Positions 32,441-40,622 of a stretch of DNA of 40,622 nt are shown piece after piece. The number at the start of each line of letters is the position of its first letter. The first letter of the stretch is position 1. The position numbers and the translations under genes are program-made. The notes under the pieces were generated by a model that saw nothing but the letters and a program-made list of their open reading frames with translations, was not told where the DNA came from and did no database searches. Source of the DNA: QPJE01 sp051747745 (GTDB taxonomy: Bacteria; Bacillota; Halanaerobiia; Halanaerobiales; Halanaerobiaceae); the NCBI GenBank assembly GCA_051747745.1, contig JBNJGL010000017.1:1-40622 (forward strand), written 5' to 3'.

Positions 32441-35400
32441 ATGCATTTTAGCAAATTATTGAAAAATAATAAAAAATTTGAACAGATAGTAAAAAAGGCA
32501 GGCAAACAAAATTTATCTGTCTCAGGATTATCAGGGAGTAGAATTTCTTTCTTTTTAGGAAATTTTTTACATAATATTAAAAAAGATGTCGTTTTATTAG
32601 TACCTGATAATTATTCACTGCAAATAATTCATGAAGATCTGCTGAGAATGGTGGATGAAAAGAAAATTCTTGTTTTTCCCGATGAGGAAATATTACCACA
32701 TGAGCAGTTAATGCCGGATTTAACAACTTTAAGTGAGAGAAGTAAAGTTCTTACTGAACTGGTATTTCCTCATTTCCAAAATTCAAAAATAATTCTTGCT
32801 ACAGCAGCATCAATTATGCGGAAACTGCCTCCAAAAGAAAAATTTAAGAAAAGAAGTATTTCAATAACAGCTGAAAAAGAAATTAATATACAGAAACTGC
32901 AGAAAAGATTGTTTGAACTGGGTTATAAACGTGAAGATATGGTAGAAGCACCGGGACAGTACAGTGTTCGCGGCGGCATTATAGATGTCTTTACATTACT
33001 AAATGAAAATGCATTTAGAATTGAACTTTTTGGTGATGAAGTTGACTCTATCCGAATAGTAGATCCATCTGCTCAGAGATCGATTGAAAAAGTTGACAGT
33101 CTTATTATACCTCCCTTTGCAAATATTATTATAGGGGAAGAAGAAATCAAAAGAGCAGTTCCTTTAGTCAAAGAAGATTATTCTACTGCTGTAAGCAATT
33201 TAGAAAAAAGCGGACTTAAAGAACAGGCTGAATATCTTCGAAATAAAAGTAAAGAAATGCTGGAAAATCTGCAGGAAAAACAGCGATTTCCAGGATGTGA
33301 GCAGTTTTTACCATATTATTATAAGTCATCATCAGATCTTTTTGACTATCTAAATGCCAGTATTCTTTTTGTTGTAAGGCCAAAAAAATTCAAAAAAACT
33401 GCAGAAAACTACTACAATGAAGTACTGGATAACCACAGCAGACTTGTTGAACAGGGAATTATCATGCCCAGCTATTTAAAAAACTTTATCGCTAACACAG
33501 ATATAGAGGAAAAAATAAGATTAACCAGTCCGGTATTTGTGTTATCAGATTTTGATGATTCTAATTCGAGTATTAATTTTAAGACTCAATCGGTAGAAAA
33601 TTTTCATTCACAATTAGAACTTTTTGCTGATAAAATAAAGGAATACAGGAAGAAGAAGTATAAAATTTTAATTACTTTAAATTCTGCTTCCAAAAAAAGA
33701 AGAATAAGCAAATTTTTGCAGAAAAAAGGTTTTAATATTTCAGATAATGAAGATGAATTTGATATTTTAGTTCTTCCTAATAGTTTTTCTGAAGGGTTTT
33801 TATTTAAAGATATAAAATTGGCCGTTTTTTCTGAAAAAGAGGTGCTCGGCAATAAACAGAAAAGAAAAAGAAAGATAGGAGATTTTGAAGACGGGGTAGA
33901 AATATCTGCTCTGGATGATTTGAAAAATGGTGATTATGTTGTACACGAAAATCATGGAATCGGAAAGTATTTAGGAGTTGAAACATTAAAGATACAGGGC
34001 CGTCATAAAGATTATCTTGTTATAAAATATGCTGGAGAAGATAAACTATATGTTCCAACTGATCAAATTCATCTTGTTCAGAAATATATTGGAGCAGATG
34101 GTGGATCACCTAAACTTTATAAACTTGGCAGCAGTGATTGGAAGAGAGTTAAGCAGAAGGTAGAAAACTCAGTAAAAGAAATGGCAATTGGGCTTTTAGA
34201 ACTTTATGCAGAAAGAGAGACACTTGAAGGATATTCATTTTCTGAAGATACAGTATGGCAGCAGGAATTTGAAGAATCATTTCCCTATGAAGAAACTCCA
34301 GATCAAAAAGAGGCAATTGAAGATGTAAAAAGTGATATGGAATCTGATCGTCCTATGGATCGGCTTCTCTGTGGAGATGTAGGGTATGGGAAAACAGAGG
34401 TTGCAATAAGAGCAGCATTTAAAGCTGCACTGGACAGCAAGCAAACTGCAGTTCTTGTGCCAACAACAATACTTGCTCAGCAGCATTATAATACATTTGA
34501 AGAAAGAATTTCCGAATATCCTGTTAAAGTAGAGATGATCAGCAGGTTTAAGACTGCTGCAGAACAGCGAAAAGTTTTGAAAAAAGTAAGTAGAGGTGAA
34601 GTAGATATACTTATTGGTACCCACCGAATTCTTTCTAATGATGTAATATTTAATGATCTGGGACTTCTTGTTATTGATGAGGAACAGCGTTTTGGTGTTA
34701 CTCATAAGGAAAAGCTTAAGGATTTGAAGAGGAATGTGGATGTTTTAACACTGACTGCTACTCCAATACCAAGAACACTGCATATGGCTCTTGTTGGTGT
34801 TAGAGATATGAGTTTAATTGAAACACCACCGGAAAATAGGTATCCGATTCGTACATTTATAAAAGAAAGTAATAGGGAACTGGTAGCGGAAGCTGTTAGA
34901 AGAGAGATGGCAAGATCTGGACAAATATATTTTGTTCATAACAGAGTAGAAGATATTGAAAAAGTAGCTGGAAAACTGCAGAAAACTGTTCCAGATTCAA
35001 AAATTGCTGTTGCTCACGGACAGATGAATGAAAAAAGATTAGAAAAAATTATGTACGACTTTTATCATCAGCAGTTTGACATTCTTGTATGTACAACTAT
35101 AATTGAAACCGGTTTGGATATTCCAAATGTAAATACAATTATTATTAATCATGCTGATAAGATGGGATTATCACAGCTTTATCAGCTTAGAGGAAGGGTT
35201 GGAAGAACAGATAGAATAGCATATGCATATCTTTTATATGAGAAAGAAAGAATACTTCCGGAAATTGCAGAAAAGAGACTTCAGGCAGTAAAAGAATTTT
35301 CTACTCTGGGCTCTGGTTTTAAAATTGCAATGAGAGATTTGGAGATAAGAGGAGCAGGTAATCTGCTGGGCCCAGAACAGAGCGGACATATAGCTGCAGT

Positions 35401-35947
35401 TGGATTTTCTCTGTATACAAAACTACTTGAAGGTACAATAGAGGAGTTAAAAGGTCAGGAAAAGGATAGTAGAGCAGAAATGGAGATCGATTTAAATATT
35501 GATGCTTATATTCCTGATGATTATATTAAATTTGAAGCACGTAAAATTGAAATTTATAAAAAAATCCGCAGTATAAATTCAGAAAAAGAAGCGGTAGATG
35601 TAATAGATGAATTAATTGATCGGTTTGGAGAACCTGCAGTAGAAGTAATGAGGCTGATCAATATTGCACGAGTTAAAGTTATTGCACGGAGTATTAATTT
35701 AATACTCATAAAACAGGAAGGTGAAGCTGTCAGATGTAAATTTAGAGATATCGATTCTGTTGAAGGAAGACAGCTGGTTGAGTTTAGTAATTTATACAGG
35801 AAGAAAGTAAAAATTAAAGCGGCTAAAAATCCTCAGTTAATACTCAAAATTCCACCTGATAAAGATGTTGATAGGATTTTATTAAATATGCTGAAAGATT
35901 TTCAGAATATAGCTCTGGATCAGGAAAAGGGTGTAATTTATGACTAA
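32441..35947 (+). CDS. mfd: Transcription-repair coupling factor
   Basis: ATP-driven DNA translocase that removes stalled RNA polymerase and recruits UvrA; 1168 residues, full length. Order: UvrB-homologous N-terminal part (1-about 330) including APGQYSVRGGIIDVF; a variable linker; the RNA-polymerase-interacting CarD-like domain (about 490-550, GDYVVHENHGIGKYLG); helicase domain with Walker A GDVGYGKTEV (about 647-656), DEEQRFG (about 746) and LTATPIPRTLHM; second RecA domain ending in LYQLRGRVGRTDR; C-terminal TRCF domain (about 1000-1110). The ATG at 32441 has AAGGAG 12 nt upstream. It overlaps the downstream flippase gene by 8 nt, so the mfd-flippase-mazG-dacA genes are a coupled operon. 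Confidence 0.97.
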   Translation: MHFSKLLKNNKKFEQIVKKAGKQNLSVSGLSGSRISFFLGNFLHNIKKDVVLLVPDNYSLQIIHEDLLRMVDEKKILVFPDEEILPHEQLMPDLTTLSERSKVLTELVFPHFQNSKIILATAASIMRKLPPKEKFKKRSISITAEKEINIQKLQKRLFELGYKREDMVEAPGQYSVRGGIIDVFTLLNENAFRIELFGDEVDSIRIVDPSAQRSIEKVDSLIIPPFANIIIGEEEIKRAVPLVKEDYSTAVSNLEKSGLKEQAEYLRNKSKEMLENLQEKQRFPGCEQFLPYYYKSSSDLFDYLNASILFVVRPKKFKKTAENYYNEVLDNHSRLVEQGIIMPSYLKNFIANTDIEEKIRLTSPVFVLSDFDDSNSSINFKTQSVENFHSQLELFADKIKEYRKKKYKILITLNSASKKRRISKFLQKKGFNISDNEDEFDILVLPNSFSEGFLFKDIKLAVFSEKEVLGNKQKRKRKIGDFEDGVEISALDDLKNGDYVVHENHGIGKYLGVETLKIQGRHKDYLVIKYAGEDKLYVPTDQIHLVQKYIGADGGSPKLYKLGSSDWKRVKQKVENSVKEMAIGLLELYAERETLEGYSFSEDTVWQQEFEESFPYEETPDQKEAIEDVKSDMESDRPMDRLLCGDVGYGKTEVAIRAAFKAALDSKQTAVLVPTTILAQQHYNTFEERISEYPVKVEMISRFKTAAEQRKVLKKVSRGEVDILIGTHRILSNDVIFNDLGLLVIDEEQRFGVTHKEKLKDLKRNVDVLTLTATPIPRTLHMALVGVRDMSLIETPPENRYPIRTFIKESNRELVAEAVRREMARSGQIYFVHNRVEDIEKVAGKLQKTVPDSKIAVAHGQMNEKRLEKIMYDFYHQQFDILVCTTIIETGLDIPNVNTIIINHADKMGLSQLYQLRGRVGRTDRIAYAYLLYEKERILPEIAEKRLQAVKEFSTLGSGFKIAMRDLEIRGAGNLLGPEQSGHIAAVGFSLYTKLLEGTIEELKGQEKDSRAEMEIDLNIDAYIPDDYIKFEARKIEIYKKIRSINSEKEAVDVIDELIDRFGEPAVEVMRLINIARVKVIARSINLILIKQEGEAVRCKFRDIDSVEGRQLVEFSNLYRKKVKIKAAKNPQLILKIPPDKDVDRILLNMLKDFQNIALDQEKGVIYD

Positions 35948-37586
35948 AAAAAGTAGCCACAGCTTTATCAAAGGAGCAGCAATATTAACTGGAGCAGGTC
36001 TGCTGGCAAGGGTGATGGGATTTGTCTATAGAGTTATTTTGACGCGCATCATTGGAGCTGAGGGTATGGGTCTTTATCAGATGGCCTACCCTATTTATAC
36101 TATTCTGCTTGTTGTTTCAAGATCGGGAATACCAATTGCACTTGCAAAATTGATCGCAGATAGAATAGCTTCAGATAAGAAAAAGGAAGCATATAAAATA
36201 TTCATTGTGGCTAGAAGGATGAGTTTTGTAATTGGACTGTCTGTATCAGTTATTATGGCAGTTCTTGCCAGACCTCTAATTAATCTTCTTTCACTTGATC
36301 CGCGGTCCTATTATGCAGTTCTTGCTATTTCTCCAGCCATATTTGTGGTATCGATAATGGCTGCATATAGAGGTTTTTTTCAGGGAATGCAGGATATGGT
36401 TCCAACAGCTTTATCACAAATTTTGGAACAGTTTGTTAGAATGTTTACAATGATAACTTTAGTAGTATTTTTGGTCAAATATGGGCTAAACATTGCTGCA
36501 GCTGGAGCAAGTTTTGGTGCTGTTACTGGAGCAGCAGCTGGATTATTAGTTCTTATTTTTATATACCATAAAAGAAAAAAAGAAATATTTACATTCATAG
36601 ATTCTGGCAGTAATAACCTAACAATAAATTCGATGAGTATTGTAAAAGAAATTTCTCAGCTGGGTATACCGATAACTCTTGGAGCACTTGTTTTACCACT
36701 AATGAATCTTGTTGACCTGATTTTTGTTCCAAATAGACTTCAAACTGCTGGATTTATGGTTGAAGAGGCAACAGAATTATATGGTATGCTTTCTGCTGTT
36801 GCTATGCCGCTGGTTAATTTTCCTACTATTATAACCGTTTCACTGTCGGCAAGTTTAGTTCCAGCAATTGCAGAGGCTTATTCTCTTCAAAAAAGCAAGC
36901 TGATTAGAAGACGTACACAAACGGCACTCAGGCTGGCTGTTTTGATCTCTTTTCCTGCTTCAGCAGGTTTGTTTCTGATGGCAGAACCTATTACAGATAT
37001 TGTATTTTCTGAGATTGGTGCTGCAGTTCCACTTCGTTTTGTTGCATGGGGAGTATTTTTTATAGCACTACAGCAGACATCATCGGGAATTTTAAATGGT
37101 ATTGGCCGTACTTCTGTACCGGCAAGAAATCTGCTCATTGGTGCTTTTATTAATGGTGTTATTAATTTCACACTGACAGCTATACCTGAATTTGGAATTC
37201 GTGGTGCAGCACTTGGAACGACAATTGGATTTGCTCTTGCAGCAGTTCTTAATTTAATTTCTGTAAAAAAAGAAACAGGGTTTAGAATTAACCTAGCTGA
37301 ATTGATTTTTAAACCTTTTTTCGCTGTGATAATAATGTCAGCAGCGGTAAAAGTGTTTTTTCCACTGCTGGAATTAATTTTTTTGAAACAGAATATCCAT
37401 TTTGCATATCAGATTTCTACCTTTATTACCATAGGTGCAGCAGCAGTTATTTATTTTATTACACTTTTATTATTGAAAGAAATAAAGTATAATGATATTA
37501 TAATGATTCCTGTTATAGGTAAATCGACTGCTGAAAAATTAAAGAAATTTGGATTAGTAGGTGAAAATAATGAAAAAAAATATTGA
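35940..37586 (+). CDS. Polysaccharide/lipid flippase, SpoVB/YabM-like (MOP superfamily)
   Basis: Membrane protein of 548 residues with about 14 predicted helices, in the polysaccharide biosynthesis/MurJ-like branch of the MOP superfamily. The N-terminus FIKGAAILTGAGLLARVMGFVYR (about 8-30) and GMGLYQMAYPIY are typical of SpoVB/YabM/YtgP proteins; AAYRGFFQGMQDM and QQTSSGILNGIGR follow. The C-terminal PVIGKSTAEKLKKFG tail also fits. It likely flips lipid-linked glycans such as lipid II or other envelope precursors. The ATG at 35940 lies in mfd (8-nt overlap) and its end overlaps mazG by 17 nt. In Bacillus yabM holds the same place after mfd and spoVT; spoVT is missing here. Confidence 0.9.
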   Translation: MTKKSSHSFIKGAAILTGAGLLARVMGFVYRVILTRIIGAEGMGLYQMAYPIYTILLVVSRSGIPIALAKLIADRIASDKKKEAYKIFIVARRMSFVIGLSVSVIMAVLARPLINLLSLDPRSYYAVLAISPAIFVVSIMAAYRGFFQGMQDMVPTALSQILEQFVRMFTMITLVVFLVKYGLNIAAAGASFGAVTGAAAGLLVLIFIYHKRKKEIFTFIDSGSNNLTINSMSIVKEISQLGIPITLGALVLPLMNLVDLIFVPNRLQTAGFMVEEATELYGMLSAVAMPLVNFPTIITVSLSASLVPAIAEAYSLQKSKLIRRRTQTALRLAVLISFPASAGLFLMAEPITDIVFSEIGAAVPLRFVAWGVFFIALQQTSSGILNGIGRTSVPARNLLIGAFINGVINFTLTAIPEFGIRGAALGTTIGFALAAVLNLISVKKETGFRINLAELIFKPFFAVIIMSAAVKVFFPLLELIFLKQNIHFAYQISTFITIGAAAVIYFITLLLLKEIKYNDIIMIPVIGKSTAEKLKKFGLVGENNEKKY

Positions 37587-38382
37587 AAATAAAATTTTAT
37601 ATGAAGTCAGAAAACTTGTAGAAGTTATGGAGATTTTGAGAGGCCCTGACGGATGTCCATGGGATAGAGAACAGGATTATTATTCTTTAAAAGAAAATAT
37701 AATTGAAGAAGCTTATGAAGTTGTTGAAGCACTGGAAAAAAGAGATATTGATTCATTAAAAGAAGAACTCGGTGATCTCTTTCTTCAGGTTATATTTCAA
37801 GCACAGATTGCTCATGAGATTGGTGACTTTGATCTGGGAGATATAAGCAGGATTTTAAGAGAGAAGCTTATAAGGCGGCATCCACATGTTTTTGCAGATG
37901 CTGATGTAGAAAATTCAGATGAAGTTCTATCTAAATGGGAAGAAATAAAAAAGACGGAAAACAAATCAACCGGCCGCTCACTTATGGATGATTTAAATCA
38001 GGGACAGACAGCACTTAATCAATCTTTAGAAATACAGGAAGTTGCGGCTGAAGTTGGTTTTGATTGGGATGATGTTAATTTAGTGATCAAAAAAATAGAA
38101 GAAGAACTTGAAGAAACCAAAGAAGCACTATATAAAGATGATAGAGAAAAACTAGAAGAAGAACTTGGTGATCTGATTTTTTCTGCTGTCAATCTGGCGA
38201 GGTTTAAAGATATCAATCCAGAAGTTGCACTACTGAAAACAATTTTAAAATTTAAAAATAGATTTAGATATATCGAAAAACAAATAGATTTAGATAAAGG
38301 AAATATAAATGAATATACATTAAATGAACTGGATAAATTGTGGGATAAGTCTAAAAGAAAATTTGAGGAGGAAAAAAATTGA
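37570..38382 (+). CDS. mazG: Nucleoside triphosphate pyrophosphohydrolase MazG
   Basis: Two-domain all-alpha NTP pyrophosphatase of 270 residues that hydrolyses NTPs/dNTPs to NMP and PPi, a house-cleaning role. The first domain has CPWDREQDYYSL (29-40), EEAYE (46-50) and EELGD (65-69), the metal-binding EExxE-ExxD pattern; the second repeats it weakly with EEELEETKEAL and EEELGDLIFSAVNLAR. The ATG at 37570 is chosen over a GTG at 37561 because AGGTG (37559-37563) covers the latter. Unlike Bacillus YabN it has no N-terminal tetrapyrrole methylase domain. Its TGA overlaps the TTG start of dacA. Confidence 0.95.
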   Translation: MKKNIENKILYEVRKLVEVMEILRGPDGCPWDREQDYYSLKENIIEEAYEVVEALEKRDIDSLKEELGDLFLQVIFQAQIAHEIGDFDLGDISRILREKLIRRHPHVFADADVENSDEVLSKWEEIKKTENKSTGRSLMDDLNQGQTALNQSLEIQEVAAEVGFDWDDVNLVIKKIEEELEETKEALYKDDREKLEEELGDLIFSAVNLARFKDINPEVALLKTILKFKNRFRYIEKQIDLDKGNINEYTLNELDKLWDKSKRKFEEEKN

Positions 38383-39533
38383 GATTACATAAAAAAACAA
38401 TGACACTTATAATAATATTTGCAATTTTAATCACTTTAATTTCATCAGCAGAGGCATTTGATGTGAATTTGGAATCTGCTATTTTAATTGAAGCAGAGAC
38501 AGGGCAGCATCTTTTCGAAAAAAATATTGATGAAAAATTACCTCCTGCAAGTATTACAAAAATAATGACTTTATTGATAGCAATGGAAAAAATTGAAGAA
38601 GGAACCATTTCTCTTGATGATGAAGTGACTATAAGTAGATTTGCTGAATCCATGGGTGGATCACAGATATTTTTAGCTGCCAACACAAGAGTCAAAATGT
38701 CTGACTTGCTTAAAGCAGTTACAATCGCATCTGCAAATGATGCAAGTGTAGCAGTGGGAGAAGCCATTGCAGGAACTTACAGCAGTTTTATTGGTATGAT
38801 GAATGAAAGAGCAGAAGAACTGGGAATGAGAGACACTCATTTTGTTAATTCAACTGGTTTACCTGATCCTTCTGGAGAACACTATTCAACTGCTGAAGAT
38901 ATTTCGATTATGGCCAGAGAACTTGTAAAATTTGATCAAGTTTTAGAATGGGCTTCAATATGGGTTGATCATCTGCAGCTGCCGAATAGAGAAGCGATGC
39001 TTGTTAATACTAATAAGCTGATTAACTCATATCCCAGTATGGACGGATTAAAAACTGGACATACTGATGAGGCTGGATATTGCCTTGTTGCAACTGCAAA
39101 GAAAGGTGATAGCAGATTGATATCTGTTGTACTAAAAGGTGAAACCCAATTAGAAAGAGAAGAGGCCACAATCAGACTGCTGGATTATGGATTTAATAGT
39201 TTTTCTAAAAAACAGATGGCTAAAAAGGGAGATAAGATTCAAAATATAAGGCTGCCAAATGGTGCCCAAAAAGTTATTGAAGGGGAAGTAGCGGATAATT
39301 TCTATGTTATGGTTCAAAAAGGTCAGGAAAATTCACTTAACCAGGAAGTTAAAGTAGATGAATTGACTGCACCTGTGAATAAGGGAGAAAAAATCGGTAT
39401 ACTTACAGTTTATCAAAACGATAATATTATTGGTGAAGTGGAGGTTGTTGCTGCTGAAACTGTGAAGAAAGCTAATTTCATAGTAAGAGGCTGGAGAGGT
39501 TTGATTGGATTTATTACTGGTTTTTTTAATTAA
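38379..39533 (+). CDS. dacA: Serine-type D-Ala-D-Ala carboxypeptidase (PBP5/DacA family)
   Basis: Penicillin-binding protein that trims the terminal D-alanine of peptidoglycan pentapeptides; 384 residues. A signal peptide (1-26, hydrophobic 8-21, SSAEA before F27) directs export. Catalytic motifs are SITK (S58, K61), SAN (118-120) and KTG (225-227). A C-terminal PBP5-type beta domain (about 275-360) and an amphipathic end (WRGLIGFITGFF) for membrane attachment follow. The start is TTG at 38379, overlapping the mazG stop, with GAGGAGG 7-8 nt upstream; no ATG is near. It replaces the yabO and later genes of the Bacillus order and ends the operon at a strong terminator. Confidence 0.95.
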   Translation: MRLHKKTMTLIIIFAILITLISSAEAFDVNLESAILIEAETGQHLFEKNIDEKLPPASITKIMTLLIAMEKIEEGTISLDDEVTISRFAESMGGSQIFLAANTRVKMSDLLKAVTIASANDASVAVGEAIAGTYSSFIGMMNERAEELGMRDTHFVNSTGLPDPSGEHYSTAEDISIMARELVKFDQVLEWASIWVDHLQLPNREAMLVNTNKLINSYPSMDGLKTGHTDEAGYCLVATAKKGDSRLISVVLKGETQLEREEATIRLLDYGFNSFSKKQMAKKGDKIQNIRLPNGAQKVIEGEVADNFYVMVQKGQENSLNQEVKVDELTAPVNKGEKIGILTVYQNDNIIGEVEVVAAETVKKANFIVRGWRGLIGFITGFFN

Positions 39534-39563
39534 AAATCAAAATTAAAAAGTAAATATTAACAT

Positions 39564-39595
39564 AAAAAGTTCCTGGTTTCAAACAGGAACTTTTT
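39564..39595. terminator. Bidirectional terminator after dacA
   Basis: A perfect 12-bp stem AAAAAGTTCCTG/CAGGAACTTTTT (39564-39575 with 39584-39595), with an 8-nt loop. A and T tracts on both sides make it usable in both directions, serving dacA and the converging minus-strand gene. Confidence 0.92.
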
Positions 39596-39660
39596 ATTAA
39601 AATACTATTTTAATAATATAAAATGATGTGTCCACAAAAAATGTAAATATTTATGTAATA

Positions 39661-40050
39661 CTATTTCAAATTTAAGTAATCTCTTTTTTCCCCCTGTTCC
39701 CAGAGTTTAATCAGATTTTCATGATTGGCAATTAGTTCTTTTAAACCTTCTTTTAAAGTTGTTTTTGCTGTAATTACCGGTACCAATTTTTTTTTAACTC
39801 TGTTTATATTTGCCCCAAAAGCTAAATTATCAACTACCTGTACACCTTCTGATTTCAAAATATTAATTATACTTCTAGCTTTTTTTGGATCTGCATGCTG
39901 CTTTTCTTCTACAGAAGTGTTGTTTATAGATTTTATGAACATATAACTTTCATTAGTAATCTCATAAATATAATATTTTTTAGCATCTCCGAAGTGTCTG
40001 TTAACAAATTTTTTGCCATCATCAGTAGCTAAAGCTGCTATCAATTTCAT
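39661..40050 (-). CDS. NifX/NifB-domain protein (dinitrogenase iron-molybdenum cofactor family)
   Basis: A 129-residue protein of the PF02579 family (NifX/NafY/VnfX/C-terminal NifB fold), which in known members binds iron-sulfur or cofactor intermediates; most anaerobic Firmicutes carry several of unknown role. Visible: ATDDGKKFVNRHFGDAKKYYIY (8-29) with the conserved HFG, and a GVQVVDNLAFGANI stretch (about 71-84), where many relatives have a cysteine or GxG loop. On the minus strand TCCTCC (40054-40059) gives AGGAGGA 3-4 nt from the ATG at 40050, so I prefer this start to the ATG at 40062. It is alone, with no nif genes nearby, so a nitrogenase role is unlikely. Confidence 0.82.
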   Translation of the reverse strand: MKLIAALATDDGKKFVNRHFGDAKKYYIYEITNESYMFIKSINNTSVEEKQHADPKKARSIINILKSEGVQVVDNLAFGANINRVKKKLVPVITAKTTLKEGLKELIANHENLIKLWEQGEKRDYLNLK

Positions 40051-40254
40051 TTTATCCTCCATTTCATTTTATATTTTGAATTTAAAGAGCTGTTTTCTAA
40101 AATTATAGCAGTTATTAAGAAAATGTTCAAAAAATTAGGGGAAATAGTTAATACAAATACATTAATTTTGAATGGGGAGTAGATTCTTCAACCCCTTTAA
40201 TTGTTTTTTAAAAATGAAGATAAAATCCATCAGAAAAATTTTATTAAATTTATC

Positions 40255-40286
40255 TTGACAGTTTCTAATTTTGATGTTAGTATAAT
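40255..40286 (+). promoter_or_regulatory. Possible upstream promoter of the right-edge stable RNA operon
   Basis: TTGACA (40255-40260) and TATAAT (40281-40286) are both perfect, but the spacer is 20 nt, longer than optimal. It may be weak or regulated. Confidence 0.4.
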
Positions 40287-40351
40287 AAACGCTGTCACAC
40301 AATTTTTGATAAATGGATCTTAATTTTTTCCAAAATTTTATCCGGGATCCC

Positions 40352-40380
40352 TTGACAAAGAAGAGATGAGATGGTAAGAT
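40352..40380 (+). promoter_or_regulatory. Strong tandem promoter 1 of the stable RNA operon
   Basis: TTGACA (40352-40357), 17-nt spacer, TAAGAT (40375-40380). The initially transcribed region contains GTCGCT (40388) that can pair with AGCGGC (40415). Confidence 0.82.
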
Positions 40381-40443
40381 GATATATGTCGCTGAAAAGT
40401 AATATTGAAAAAATAGCGGCTCAAAAAAATATCAAATCAGTCC

Positions 40444-40472
40444 TTGACAGAAAGATAAAGTGATGATAAGAT
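40444..40472 (+). promoter_or_regulatory. Strong tandem promoter 2 of the stable RNA operon
   Basis: TTGACA (40444-40449), 17-nt spacer, TAAGAT (40467-40472), identical to the promoter 92 nt upstream in both hexamers and spacing. GTCGCT (40480) pairs with AGCGGC (40494) just after the start. Confidence 0.85.
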
Positions 40473-40479
40473 ATTAAAT

Positions 40480-40622
40480 GTCGCTGAGAAAAAAGCGGCA
40501 GAAATCCAGAAGTGAATTTACACGAAAGAAGATTTTGTGCGACGGACTAAATGTCCCAGCAAGGCGCTAAACTTTTTGTTTTAAGAAGAGAGCGCGATGC
40601 GCTGCCCTCGATGGGCAAGTCC
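40480..40622 (+). ncRNA. Structured leader of a stable RNA operon (partial)
   Basis: Successive hairpins can be drawn: GTCGCT/AGCGGC (40480-40499), GGAC/GTCC (40544-40556), AGCGC/GCGCT (40591-40603) and GCCC/GGGC (40604-40616). This could be a 16S leader with processing and antitermination elements or the start of another structural RNA. The mature gene is not in the window and I could not recognise a specific RNA. Confidence 0.4.

Larger units (their letters stand above)
40051..40622. other. Right-edge regulatory region without protein-coding genes
   Basis: No coding gene is supported in this 572-base stretch. The first about 200 nt are AT rich. Then come three TTGACA-led promoter-like elements on the + strand and a GC-richer, hairpin-dense leader from 40480 on. 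The rise in GC and the stacked strong promoters suggest a stable RNA operon (probably rRNA) starting past the window. Confidence 0.6.

Noticed and set aside
40501..40622. RNase P RNA, tmRNA or tRNA at the right edge
   Set aside because: Hairpins are present but the diagnostic core sequences of these RNAs were not found; left as an unidentified leader.
1..40622. CRISPR arrays, prophage or integrated elements
   Set aside because: No regularly spaced repeats, integrase, transposase or phage structural genes were seen on either strand.

Overview
The window reads as chromosomal DNA from a low-GC, anaerobic, salt-adapted member of the Firmicutes, most likely Halanaerobiales (Halanaerobium-like). 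This is inferred from AT-rich codon use, strong AGGAGG-type ribosome binding sites, frequent TTG starts, a Na+-coupled phosphate transporter, and a phosphate-binding protein with a cleavable signal but no lipobox cysteine, as expected in a diderm. I saw no prophage, intact IS element, CRISPR array, or complete tRNA or rRNA gene. Almost every gene is on the + strand.

The backbone follows the origin-proximal order known from Bacillus: tatD, rsmA(ksgA), veg, ispE, purR, spoVG, glmU, prs, rplY(ctc), pth, mfd, a SpoVB/YabM-type flippase and mazG, then a dacA-type carboxypeptidase. Genes that sit between these in Bacillus (rnmV, yabG, sspF, fin, spoVT) are absent, in keeping with loss of sporulation. 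Other modules are inserted instead.

Region by region: (1) 1-993, minus strand, a cysteine desulfurase cut by the window edge. (2) 1277-7610, tatD, a Gfo/Idh/MocA oxidoreductase, then lysA, a YkfC-like endopeptidase and a YkfB-like epimerase, which together look like murein tripeptide salvage feeding diaminopimelate into lysine, followed by a TalC/Fsa-type transaldolase. (3) 7735-9466, rsmA, a YkuK-like protein and veg. (4) 9635-19456, a phosphate island: NptA-type Na+/Pi transporter, PhoB/PhoR-type two-component system, a TauE/SafE permease, then pstS-pstC-pstA-pstB-phoU. Pho-box-like 11-bp repeats lie before phoB and pstS. (5) 19540-22978, an ABC exporter, two small membrane proteins (one with a PspC domain) and bioY on the minus strand. 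(6) 23149-27205, ispE, purR, glnR, glnA and an ECF S-component. (7) 27307-39533, spoVG, a DEDDy-type exonuclease-like protein of unknown role, then glmU through dacA. (8) 39661-40622, a NifX/NifB-domain protein on the minus strand, then tandem strong promoters and a structured leader for a stable RNA operon (probably rRNA) that begins beyond the window.

Points most worth a second look are the Pho-box promoter that overlaps the terminator between nptA and phoB, the 28-bp perfect palindrome between pstS and pstC, the unassigned DEDDy exonuclease before glmU, the lysA-ykfC-ykfB salvage cluster, and the twin promoters with matching initially transcribed hairpins at the right edge.
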